A stretch of 5,943 nt of DNA from Bacteroidia bacterium (GTDB taxonomy: Bacteria; Bacteroidota; Bacteroidia; Flavobacteriales; NORP286): assembly GCA_016763665.1 (NCBI GenBank), contig JAESTI010000127.1, positions 1 through 5,943 of the forward strand, read 5' to 3'. Shown one piece after another: positions 1 to 5,943 of the stretch. The stretch's first letter is position 1; every line of letters begins with the position of its first letter. The position numbers were made by a program, and so were the translations under genes. The notes beneath the pieces are model-generated. The model was not told the origin of the DNA and searched no databases. It worked only from the letters and a program-made list of their open reading frames with translations.

Positions 1-59
1 TCATCATTGTTATCATCTCCATTTGGAGAAAACCCGCCTGGAACAACAATACCTTCAGG
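1..59 (-). other. Entry of the T9SS C-terminal sorting domain (truncated by window)
   Basis: Residues 964-982 of the surface protein read PEGIVVPGGFSPNGDDNND. The P-x-x-FSPNGDxxND pattern marks the beginning of the gliding-motility-associated C-terminal domain (TIGR04131/CHU_C) found on type IX cargo such as SprB. Only the first strand is visible. The assignment therefore rests on this motif plus the preceding Ig-like repeats, which commonly come before it. Confidence 0.85.
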
Positions 60-2948
60 TGAAGGAAGTACAAAAACCATTACTGAATCTAAATTCTTAC
101 AACCAAGAACATCAGTACCTGTTAGATAATACTTTGTCGTATCAATTGGGTTTGCGAAAGGATCTGCAATATTACTATTGTCCAAATCAGCGTCAGGAAA
201 CCAGTTATAAACTATACCACCGGTTCCATTTAATTGTGTGCTCTTTCCTTTTTCAATAAGGATATCCTTTCCTGCATCAATATTTGGTAAGTCCAACACA
301 ATAATTGTCACTGACTTAGGAATAGATTCGCATAATTGGTTGAAACCCGTTACTGTATAGGATACTGTTTGTTGAGGCTGGCTCAAAGGGATATCAATAG
401 AATCATTCGTAAGCCATTGAGCTGGCAGCCATCTAAAATTATCTGCACCAAATGCATAAAGTTGGATGGTATCACCAATACAAATTGAAGTATCTGAAGA
501 AACTATTAAAACAGGAATGGTATCTACAGTAATTTGGATGGAATCTGAATTAACACACCCATTTGATGCTGTTACTTGAATTTTATAAGATGTTGTTTGT
601 GATGGGTAAACTTTGGGGTTAAGCTCAATTATATTTGAAATATTTTGAGCTGGAGTCCAAAGGTAGCTTACACCATCTGTAGCTACATTTATTTGAATAC
701 TATCACCATCACAAATGGAAGTATCATTGCTCGTATTAATTATCGGCAAAGCCAACACTGTTATATCTACAGTATCTAAGCTAATACAATTGTTTGTGTC
801 TTTAACAGATAGGATGTAACTATTACTTGAGGTTGCGATTACCATAGGAGAAGAGCTCAATGAATCGCTCAACCCAATTGTGGGAGTCCAAAAATGACTA
901 TTTGTATCCAGTCCCTGGAATCCAATAATTGTTGAATCTCTAAAGCATAGCTGAGTATCTTGTCCGGCATTTACAAATGGAGTGGTAGCCCCAATCTCAA
1001 TAGTTTGAGAAAATAGTTCAGTACAAGAAAAAGAATTATAATAAAAAGAAATGTCAATCAAATAACTTCCTACTGTTTGATATGTATAATTCTCTTCATA
1101 TTTTAAACTATCATACCATGCATATTGCCCATCTCCAAAGAAAAAGTAAATTCCATCCACCATATCCTCATCACCAGAAAATTCAATCTTAAAATTTACA
1201 AATTGATTCAAACAACCTTTCTCGGCTACGGTAATTTCTATTCCGGAATCTTTTCTATAAAAATCCTTGGTAACAGTATCGTAAACACAGGAATCTTTGC
1301 CATATCCAACAATCAAGGTTACCGTGTTAGTATCTTCAGGTAGAAATTTAGATATTGTTTCCTCGGTACTTGTTGAACCATCTTCAAACTGCCAAAACCA
1401 ACTTGTGGGATTACCTGTTGAATTATCTTTAAAAGTTGCTGCATTAGGGCAAATATATAAAGCCGCGATATCCGCCTGATACATGGAGTCAATAATAATG
1501 GTGACATTTTTATAGACAGTATCGCTGTAGCCATCGGCATTTCTCCATTCAGCTATGAGCATTACCAGATATGTTCCTCCAGCACTGTAAAGATGATCAG
1601 GATTTTGAACTGTATCGGTTGCACCATCTCCAAAATCCCAATACCATTTTTCTACCTCCACATCCCCAGTAAAATTGTACAGGTCAGAACAGTTGGTAGT
1701 ATCTGTATAAGACATATTTATAAATTGAGAAGTATCCCCTAAACATGCTTCAACAAATGTGAAGTCAGCTTTCAAACCTGATATCTTGATATTAAAAATA
1801 TATGATTCAGAACCATTAAAGGGGCATGCATTATCTTGCACGCTTACCTTAAAAGTATTAAATTTAGAATTCGCTGCAGATACATCCGGAAACCAAGAAA
1901 AAGTTCCAATAGGGTTATAATCATTATTAACAGCAAATTGAGCATCTGTAATTACTGAATCCCAGAACATGGTAATAATTTGCCCGGTATCAGGATCATA
2001 GCTAAAAATATCAAAGCTGATAGGTTTTTGTGCACATGAGGAATAATAAAAGTTTGACGTACTGTCCATACCGCTTGCAATAGGGATCGTATTTCCTTGG
2101 TCACCACACTGAATAACAGTTAATTGAATATCTCTGACAGTACTGCCGATAAACTGTCCATTTCGGTACTCCTCAACCAAAATTGCGAAAATTGTATTTT
2201 CCATGGCAGTTGGAGTAATAGACACACTGCCATTTGTAGAGTCAAACTTGAAAGGAGGTGAAGAGCTTATTGGTTCATCAATAGAAAAAGGAGTTACATA
2301 AGTAACAGTGGTTAATGCCGATATTCTTGGTGTTATTAAAGAGTACACCAATGAATCACCACTTACATCATTGGCCAGATGCTTGTACACAATGGATTGG
2401 TCTTTACAAATAAACGATACTGGATCATTAATAAACGTGGGGCTGTCGTTATCCGGAGCATCTAAATTATTAAGAAATAATTCAACGTATAAACTAAGTG
2501 TGGTAGAGGTTTGAACATTAGTAATCGCTAAATTTCGAGCAACTAGGCTCCAATGAAATTTCCAGTCATTGCAGGCATCAGGAAGTGTTACTTCTCCATA
2601 GTAAACATGTTTTTCATAACCCAAAGCGGTTCCTCCTGAACATGCAGTTGTGAAGGTATCACATGGTAAAGTTATCTCTATTATGGTGTCACGTACCACA
2701 GTGAATGACGAATTTTCACCACACGATACTGAGGAGTATGATACTGTTTGCACAGTGCCCATACCTGCTCCTAGACAACTTCTATAAACCACAAGTTTAA
2801 CTTCGTAAGTACTATCAAATTTATGACTTATATAAATATCCGCACCTGCCAAATGGTCACTATAACAGGCAAGAGGCATAAAGCAATTACCTAGCAACAA
2901 AAAGAATATTAAAATATTTACAAATCGATATTTGTTTTGATTCTTCAC
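1..2948 (-). CDS. T9SS-secreted PKD/Ig-repeat surface protein (3' end beyond window)
   Basis: The reverse strand is open for 982 codons from a GTG at 2948 and runs off the left edge. Residues 1-28 form a Sec signal peptide: basic start (MKNQNKYRF), hydrophobic core (ILIFFLLLG), cleavage probably near A27-C28-Y29; there is no canonical lipobox. Residues 30-280 resemble the N-terminal region of many Bacteroidota gliding-associated proteins (DHLAGADIY, then VYRSC, DSLVYSLITP, VEEYRNG). Residues 300-388 are Ig/cadherin-like (SYDPDTG, GTFSWFPD). PKD domains follow at 393-484 (WYWDFGDG, NPDHLY), 491-560 (WFWQFEDG) and 571-652 (YFFFGDG, weaker). Four Ig-like repeats fill 659-960. The final visible residues, FSPNGDDNND, are the entry to the gliding-motility-associated C-terminal (TIGR04131/CHU_C type) sorting domain; about 70-90 residues probably remain. 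The role is inferred as a large exported surface protein, perhaps adhesive; no catalytic domain is seen. The GTG start is chosen because the preceding codon is a stop and the next ATG (2879) would destroy the signal peptide. Confidence 0.93.
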   Translation of the reverse strand, partial: MKNQNKYRFVNILIFFLLLGNCFMPLACYSDHLAGADIYISHKFDSTYEVKLVVYRSCLGAGMGTVQTVSYSSVSCGENSSFTVVRDTIIEITLPCDTFTTACSGGTALGYEKHVYYGEVTLPDACNDWKFHWSLVARNLAITNVQTSTTLSLYVELFLNNLDAPDNDSPTFINDPVSFICKDQSIVYKHLANDVSGDSLVYSLITPRISALTTVTYVTPFSIDEPISSSPPFKFDSTNGSVSITPTAMENTIFAILVEEYRNGQFIGSTVRDIQLTVIQCGDQGNTIPIASGMDSTSNFYYSSCAQKPISFDIFSYDPDTGQIITMFWDSVITDAQFAVNNDYNPIGTFSWFPDVSAANSKFNTFKVSVQDNACPFNGSESYIFNIKISGLKADFTFVEACLGDTSQFINMSYTDTTNCSDLYNFTGDVEVEKWYWDFGDGATDTVQNPDHLYSAGGTYLVMLIAEWRNADGYSDTVYKNVTIIIDSMYQADIAALYICPNAATFKDNSTGNPTSWFWQFEDGSTSTEETISKFLPEDTNTVTLIVGYGKDSCVYDTVTKDFYRKDSGIEITVAEKGCLNQFVNFKIEFSGDEDMVDGIYFFFGDGQYAWYDSLKYEENYTYQTVGSYLIDISFYYNSFSCTELFSQTIEIGATTPFVNAGQDTQLCFRDSTIIGFQGLDTNSHFWTPTIGLSDSLSSSPMVIATSSNSYILSVKDTNNCISLDTVDITVLALPIINTSNDTSICDGDSIQINVATDGVSYLWTPAQNISNIIELNPKVYPSQTTSYKIQVTASNGCVNSDSIQITVDTIPVLIVSSDTSICIGDTIQLYAFGADNFRWLPAQWLTNDSIDIPLSQPQQTVSYTVTGFNQLCESIPKSVTIIVLDLPNIDAGKDILIEKGKSTQLNGTGGIVYNWFPDADLDNSNIADPFANPIDTTKYYLTGTDVLGCKNLDSVMVFVLPSPEGIVVPGGFSPNGDDNND
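69..974 (-). repeat. Four tandem Ig-like protein repeats in the surface protein
   Basis: Four units of about 70 residues repeat at a period of 75-78 residues: 659-730 (nt 974-759), 737-807 (740-528), 816-883 (503-300) and 890-960 (281-69). Each shows a start like DTSICxGDSxQL, a central W-x-P (FWTP, LWTP, RWLP, NWFP), a xYxV or xYxL strand, and an end like GCxxxDSxxIxV. The first three carry two cysteines each (668/721, 746/798, 823/873), spaced 50-53 residues, which could pair; the fourth has only C950. The DNA has diverged, so these are old protein-level duplications and not a recombining DNA repeat. Confidence 0.8.
993..1772 (-). other. Three consecutive PKD or PKD-like domains
   Basis: This segment encodes residues 393-652 of the surface protein. 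The first domain is textbook PKD, with WYWDFGDG at 435-442, NPDHLY at 449-454 and a GGTYLVML strand. The second keeps WFWQFEDG at 517-524 but lacks the usual NPxHxY motif. The third keeps FFGDG at 603-607 and a Y-x-x-x-G-S-Y strand (623-629). PKD folds in secreted bacterial proteins usually act as spacers or binding modules. Confidence 0.75.
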
Positions 2949-2951
2949 CTA
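2946..2951 (-). promoter_or_regulatory. Zero-spacing stop/start junction (TAG then GTG)
   Basis: Reading the reverse strand, the TAG stop of the envelope gene (2951-2949) is followed directly by the GTG start of the surface-protein gene (2948-2946), in the same frame. The upstream bases are A/T-rich (ACTGATAAATTAG) with no Shine-Dalgarno sequence, so initiation at the GTG probably depends on ribosomes finishing the upstream gene. The start assignment rests on the signal peptide that begins exactly here. Confidence 0.75.
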
Positions 2952-5303
2952 ATTTATCAGTTCCAAAGCACTACGTAGAGAAATACGTTTCCCATTTAAA
3001 AATGCAACCACAAATGCCTCCTTATAGCCTGATTCTCGCATCTTATTTTTTAGCTTTGATATTTCCCTATAGCTTTTTGATTCCCCTACTGTGTAAACAT
3101 AAAACTTCCCTATAGTATACTGCTTAACATTTTTTAGGTTTTGGAATTGTGCAGCCTTATCTGAAATAGGGTTTGAAAACACTCCCAACTGAACCATGAA
3201 AGATAAATCATCTGCGTAGAAGGAAACTGGAATACCAGAATCGGTAGTATCATCACCCTCAAAATTCACTGCGATGATCTCTATTTTTCTTTCGAGCGAT
3301 GCAGAAGGACTATAAACTGAATACCTTAATTCATTGGGATTGTCACTCACCAAAGGATCAACTGTACTTTCTCCAAAGGCGGCTTCAGTAAATATTAATT
3401 TCGCTTCATTTTCTGCTGTTGCTGACTGGTACTTTGCAAATACTTCGTTCTCATATCTATCAAAGTGATTTCTGATGGTTACAATTCTGCGTTTTGCAAG
3501 ATTCATATTGTAATCCTTCGTAGTAAGCGGGCTTGTATACCCCTTTAAGGTTACTTTTACAGATTCATCTGCTTCTAAAATACCAAGTAATAATTCTGAA
3601 AGCAGTTGCAGATTATTAAATCCTTTGTCCATATAACTGGTAAAAAAGTCATCAATTTCCCCAATTGTATTATCATATTTTTTACCAACCAATCCCTTGG
3701 CATATTCATTTCTAAATTTGGTTTTGAAAGATTTATAGTCTCTGTAAGTTGATTTATATTCAAGCTCAGTATCAATTTTCCATGACTTTGGTTCTGGACG
3801 GTCATTATTAAAATACAAAGACACCGGCAATAGATCATTAATGGTAGCTTTTGAATACTGAATTTTCTTTTCCTGTTCTACCATATCAACAAGACCTTGG
3901 GTGGAATTACTTGTTCCTATAGTTTTAAGTTGATTTTGTTCGGAGGCACTTTCCTGCGCCAAAGCAAATTCACTTTCTAATTTTAAAGAATCATTCCAGC
4001 GAAAAGAATAAATATCATCACAGCAAGTTTCATCGGGCAAAGTTTGAGATGGAGGCCTGTTAGATGAGAAAAAACCTTTTAAATTATCATTGTTAGAAGT
4101 ATAATACATATCATCGTAAGCAGAATTGATAGGCAAACCAATATTATCAGGATGCTCCCAACCATTTTTTGTCTTTTTTGTACTTAAAATATCATAACCA
4201 CCAAATCCATCATGCCAATCTGAACTAAAATAAAGCGAGCTGCTTTCTTCATGATAAAAAGGAGTTATCTCATTTCCTGGAGTGTTTACAGTATTCCCTA
4301 AGTTTATCGGGTCTGAATATTCATTTTTATTAGAGATCACACTATACCAAATATCCATTTTACCATTTCCGCCCGGCCTATTGGAAACAAAAAACAGAAT
4401 ATCCTTATCATTTTCTCCAGAAACTAAAAATGGATGCGTTGAGGTACTTCCTTGTAAATTGATCTTTTCATTTAATTTTTGTGGAGCAGCTCCTCCTCCT
4501 TTCACTATGTTCAAATAATAAATATCACATTGTATATCCCCCAATTCATTTTTATCACACACTGTAAAAAATGTTCTTTTCCCTTCTTTATCAAAAACTT
4601 TATTGCCAATGTATTTATTGGATAACTCACCACCTACTCTCTGGTGATTTAAAGTAATCCAACTTCCATTTTCATAAGTTGTTTGAAAGATCTTACCCAT
4701 ACTCTTAGGATGCTTTTCCCTATCAATAGTAACAGTGTCAATCCTTACAGATGTATATATCAGTACTGAGTCGGAAGTCAAGAATGGAGCAAAATCAGAA
4801 TATGGAGTATTTACTGTTTCGCCCAAATTTTGAATGGTAACAAGAGAATTATATTGCTTTGCAACAGAAGCCCATTCACAAGCCTTTATTTCCTGCTTGG
4901 CTTTTATCTTGTAATATTGATTGATCCGTTTCTCATTTTTCAGGTAAATTCTAAAAAAAGCGATGGCCTTTTTATATCCTGATTTGTGTTTATTAAGAAT
5001 CCCCAACCAATAGGCAGTAAGAGGAAAAGTTGAAGTATCACCATTTTCATAAATGTGCCTGTACCACAACTCTGAAACTTTATAATTACGTGATAACCTG
5101 GCTGATTCTGCACAAGCATACACAACTCTGAAATCTTTATTATTAACTGCAAGTGCTTTTTGATAATATGTAAAAGCAGAATGGTAGTTCTTTGTTTCAA
5201 AGGCTAAGTCCCCTATTTGAACAGTTTTGGCAATATTTTGCGCTATGGCACAGTTATTAATTAATAGCAAGCCAAAAACCATTAAGGAAAGAAAACGCAT
5301 CAT
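2949..5303 (-). CDS. TPR / PD40 propeller / OmpA-like / SPOR-like envelope protein
   Basis: This complete gene encodes 784 residues from the ATG at 5303; an ATG at 5300 or a TTG at 5315 are alternatives. Residues 1-21 are a signal peptide ending AIA before Q22, so cleavage by signal peptidase I is likely and a lipobox is absent. Residues 24-140 are TPR-like helical repeats (GDLAFETKNYHSAFTYYQKAL). PD40/WD40-like propeller blades occupy about 160-436 (YSDFAPFL, FFVSNRPGGNGKMDIW, LYFSSDWHDGFGGYDI, FFSSNRP then TCCDDIYSF). A polar linker covers 437-490. An OmpA C-terminal-like module lies at 491-680 (YFNNDRPEP, KGYTSPL, LAKRR, SLERKIEI). Residues 700-784 look SPOR-like (FMVQLGVF, GKFYVYTVG, AFVVAFLNGKRI). 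The TPR-propeller-OmpA order resembles PorE of the type IX secretion system, but I see no carboxypeptidase-regulatory-like domain and there is an extra C-terminal module, so I do not assign that symbol. The protein is probably periplasmic or outer-membrane-associated and bound to peptidoglycan. It is the first gene of an operon with the surface protein. Confidence 0.93.
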   Translation of the reverse strand: MMRFLSLMVFGLLLINNCAIAQNIAKTVQIGDLAFETKNYHSAFTYYQKALAVNNKDFRVVYACAESARLSRNYKVSELWYRHIYENGDTSTFPLTAYWLGILNKHKSGYKKAIAFFRIYLKNEKRINQYYKIKAKQEIKACEWASVAKQYNSLVTIQNLGETVNTPYSDFAPFLTSDSVLIYTSVRIDTVTIDREKHPKSMGKIFQTTYENGSWITLNHQRVGGELSNKYIGNKVFDKEGKRTFFTVCDKNELGDIQCDIYYLNIVKGGGAAPQKLNEKINLQGSTSTHPFLVSGENDKDILFFVSNRPGGNGKMDIWYSVISNKNEYSDPINLGNTVNTPGNEITPFYHEESSSLYFSSDWHDGFGGYDILSTKKTKNGWEHPDNIGLPINSAYDDMYYTSNNDNLKGFFSSNRPPSQTLPDETCCDDIYSFRWNDSLKLESEFALAQESASEQNQLKTIGTSNSTQGLVDMVEQEKKIQYSKATINDLLPVSLYFNNDRPEPKSWKIDTELEYKSTYRDYKSFKTKFRNEYAKGLVGKKYDNTIGEIDDFFTSYMDKGFNNLQLLSELLLGILEADESVKVTLKGYTSPLTTKDYNMNLAKRRIVTIRNHFDRYENEVFAKYQSATAENEAKLIFTEAAFGESTVDPLVSDNPNELRYSVYSPSASLERKIEIIAVNFEGDDTTDSGIPVSFYADDLSFMVQLGVFSNPISDKAAQFQNLKNVKQYTIGKFYVYTVGESKSYREISKLKNKMRESGYKEAFVVAFLNGKRISLRSALELIN

Positions 5304-5339
5304 AGCAAGAATCAAGATTAAGAGTTGTATCTCAATTTA

Positions 5340-5347
5340 CAAATATT
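5340..5347 (-). promoter_or_regulatory. Candidate -7 element for the leftward operon
   Basis: On the reverse strand this reads AATATTTG, matching TAnnTTTG except for the first base, 36 bases before the ATG at 5303. I found no convincing -33 TTG at the expected 19-21 base spacing, so the call is tentative. Confidence 0.3.
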
Positions 5348-5361
5348 TCATTAAAAAGCCG

Positions 5362-5369
5362 TATTTTTA
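5362..5369 (+). promoter_or_regulatory. Candidate -7 element for the rightward gene
   Basis: TATTTTTA matches the Bacteroidota -7 consensus TAnnTTTG at all fixed positions but the last. It lies 15 bases before the ATG at 5385, so the leader would be very short. The only upstream partner is a weak TTTA at 5336-5339, so the call is tentative. Confidence 0.3.
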
Positions 5370-5384
5370 GAACCCCAATCACGT

Positions 5385-5943
5385 ATGAAGAAATTACTTT
5401 ACATATTGCTTTTTTCTTTTGGTTTACAAGCCAATGCAATGTATATGCTTTTACCAATGGACATGAAGCAAAAGAACCATTTAAAAGCTTATGGCATTGC
5501 TTATTGGGTTCTGAACCATGACATAACAATAGACTGGCTTCTAAATTATCGGGGCGGCAGCTTCATGTTCAAATACAACAAAGTTTTTGAAGACGAATGT
5601 GTCATCCGTGGAGTATCCTATGACGTCATCGCGGATATACAATCAACAAGAATATTAGAAACAGTAACCAGGCCTGAAGTTAACATGGACGTTGTGAAAT
5701 TGGAGAAACTCCCTAAAATTGCGGTATACTCTCCAAAAACCAAACTGCCATGGGATGATGCTGTCACACTTGCTTTAACTTATGCTGAAATTCCTTACAA
5801 TGTTATTTTTGACAAAGAAGTACTTCAAGAAAATGTATTGCCAAAATATGATTGGCTGCATCTGCATCATGAGGATTTTACAGGACAATATGGAAAATTT
5901 TATAGGTCTTATCGAAATGATGAATGGTACATACAACAAGTAA
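5385..5943 (+). CDS. Exported protein of the Bacteroidota 'asparagine synthetase B'-labelled family (5' part)
   Basis: The first 186 codons of a gene starting at ATG 5385 are present; it runs off the right edge. Residues 1-18 are a signal peptide (MKKLLYILLFSFGLQANA), giving a mature protein beginning MYMLLPMD. Conserved-looking stretches are QKNHLKAYGIAYW (29-41), WLLNYRGGSF (51-60), LPWDDAVTLAL (121-131) and YDWLHLHHEDFTGQYGKF (155-172). I recognise this pattern from Bacteroidota proteins that databases usually name asparagine synthetase B. That name is doubtful: the visible part has no N-terminal catalytic Cys of a class II glutamine amidotransferase, and a signal peptide puts it outside the ATP-containing cytoplasm. 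The alternating hydrophobic segment from residue 111 (KIAVYSP) would suit the start of a Rossmann- or amidotransferase-like fold, but this is a guess. It is transcribed divergently from the envelope operon. Confidence 0.85.
   Translation, partial: MKKLLYILLFSFGLQANAMYMLLPMDMKQKNHLKAYGIAYWVLNHDITIDWLLNYRGGSFMFKYNKVFEDECVIRGVSYDVIADIQSTRILETVTRPEVNMDVVKLEKLPKIAVYSPKTKLPWDDAVTLALTYAEIPYNVIFDKEVLQENVLPKYDWLHLHHEDFTGQYGKFYRSYRNDEWYIQQV

Larger units (their letters stand above)
5304..5384. promoter_or_regulatory. Divergent intergenic promoter region
   Basis: These 81 bases separate the start of the envelope operon (minus strand) from the start of the divergent exported-protein gene (plus strand), so both promoters must lie here or overlap the gene ends. 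The stretch is A/T-rich, without a Shine-Dalgarno sequence before either start and without a clear inverted repeat that I can see. Confidence 0.6.

Noticed and set aside
23..2514. Short plus-strand open frames (23-259, 1125-1343, 1297-1479, 2308-2514) and a minus-strand one at 1319-1540
   Set aside because: All lie inside the continuous 982-codon minus-strand frame, whose translation shows clear PKD and Ig motifs. The short frames have low-complexity products, no recognisable motif and no start context.
1..2948. Frameshift or pseudogene in the surface-protein gene, because no ATG-initiated frame covers it
   Set aside because: Codon-by-codon reading from the GTG at 2948 to the left edge shows no stop and intact domains. 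The gap comes from the GTG start and the truncated end.
2857..2951. Lipoprotein signal at C22 or C28 of the surface protein
   Set aside because: The residues before each cysteine (L-G-N and P-L-A) do not fit the L-[AS]-[GA]-C lipobox well, and T9SS cargo normally uses signal peptidase I.
3575..5200. Short frames within the envelope gene (3575-3838 minus, 4282-4518 plus, 4940-5200 minus)
   Set aside because: They are out-of-frame shadows of a gene with recognisable TPR, PD40 and OmpA-like motifs throughout.
5304..5315. TTG at 5315 as the start of the envelope gene
   Set aside because: It adds only four residues before the ATG at 5303, and the signal peptide is complete and more typical from the ATG. 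It remains possible but less likely.
5304..5384. Intergenic hairpin, riboswitch or small RNA
   Set aside because: The 81-base A/T-rich spacer shows no convincing inverted repeat or conserved aptamer-like sequence by eye.
5332..5529. Minus-strand 65-codon frame across the divergent promoter region
   Set aside because: It is antisense to the signal peptide and conserved N-terminus of the exported protein, and its product has no recognisable feature.

Overview
The window looks like a Bacteroidota chromosome, low in G+C. The evidence is the gene content: a gliding-motility/type IX secretion (T9SS) type C-terminal domain, a TPR plus PD40 propeller plus OmpA-like envelope protein of a kind common in that phylum, and an exported protein that Bacteroidota databases usually label 'asparagine synthetase B'. 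There is also no purine-rich Shine-Dalgarno sequence before any of the starts, which is usual for the phylum. I cannot place the genus.

Layout. Positions 1-2948 (minus strand) are one unbroken frame of 982 codons. It encodes a secreted multidomain surface protein whose last part lies beyond the left edge. Its order is signal peptide, an N-terminal domain beginning near a DHLAGADIY motif, an Ig/cadherin-like domain, three PKD or PKD-like domains, four Ig-like repeats, and the first residues of the T9SS C-terminal sorting domain (FSPNGD). Positions 2949-5303 (minus strand) hold a complete gene for a TPR/PD40/OmpA-like/SPOR-like envelope protein. Its TAG stop is followed immediately, in the same frame, by the GTG start of the surface-protein gene, so the two are almost certainly one operon. 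Positions 5304-5384 are a short divergent intergenic region with weak matches to the Bacteroidota -7 promoter element. From 5385 to the right edge (plus strand) runs the 5' part of the exported 'asparagine synthetase B'-labelled family.

How the genes may work together. The surface protein should cross the inner membrane by Sec and the outer membrane by T9SS. The envelope protein made from the same transcript has two modules of types that often touch peptidoglycan, and resembles PorE in overall architecture. It could therefore tether or support display of the surface protein; this is an inference from operon order and domain content. The divergent gene has no evident functional link.

I see no tRNA, rRNA, CRISPR array, insertion sequence or phage gene. 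The most notable points are the zero-spacing same-frame TAG-GTG junction, the Asp-to-Ser change at the expected peptidoglycan-binding position of the OmpA-like module, and the mismatch between the usual name of the right-hand gene and its sequence.
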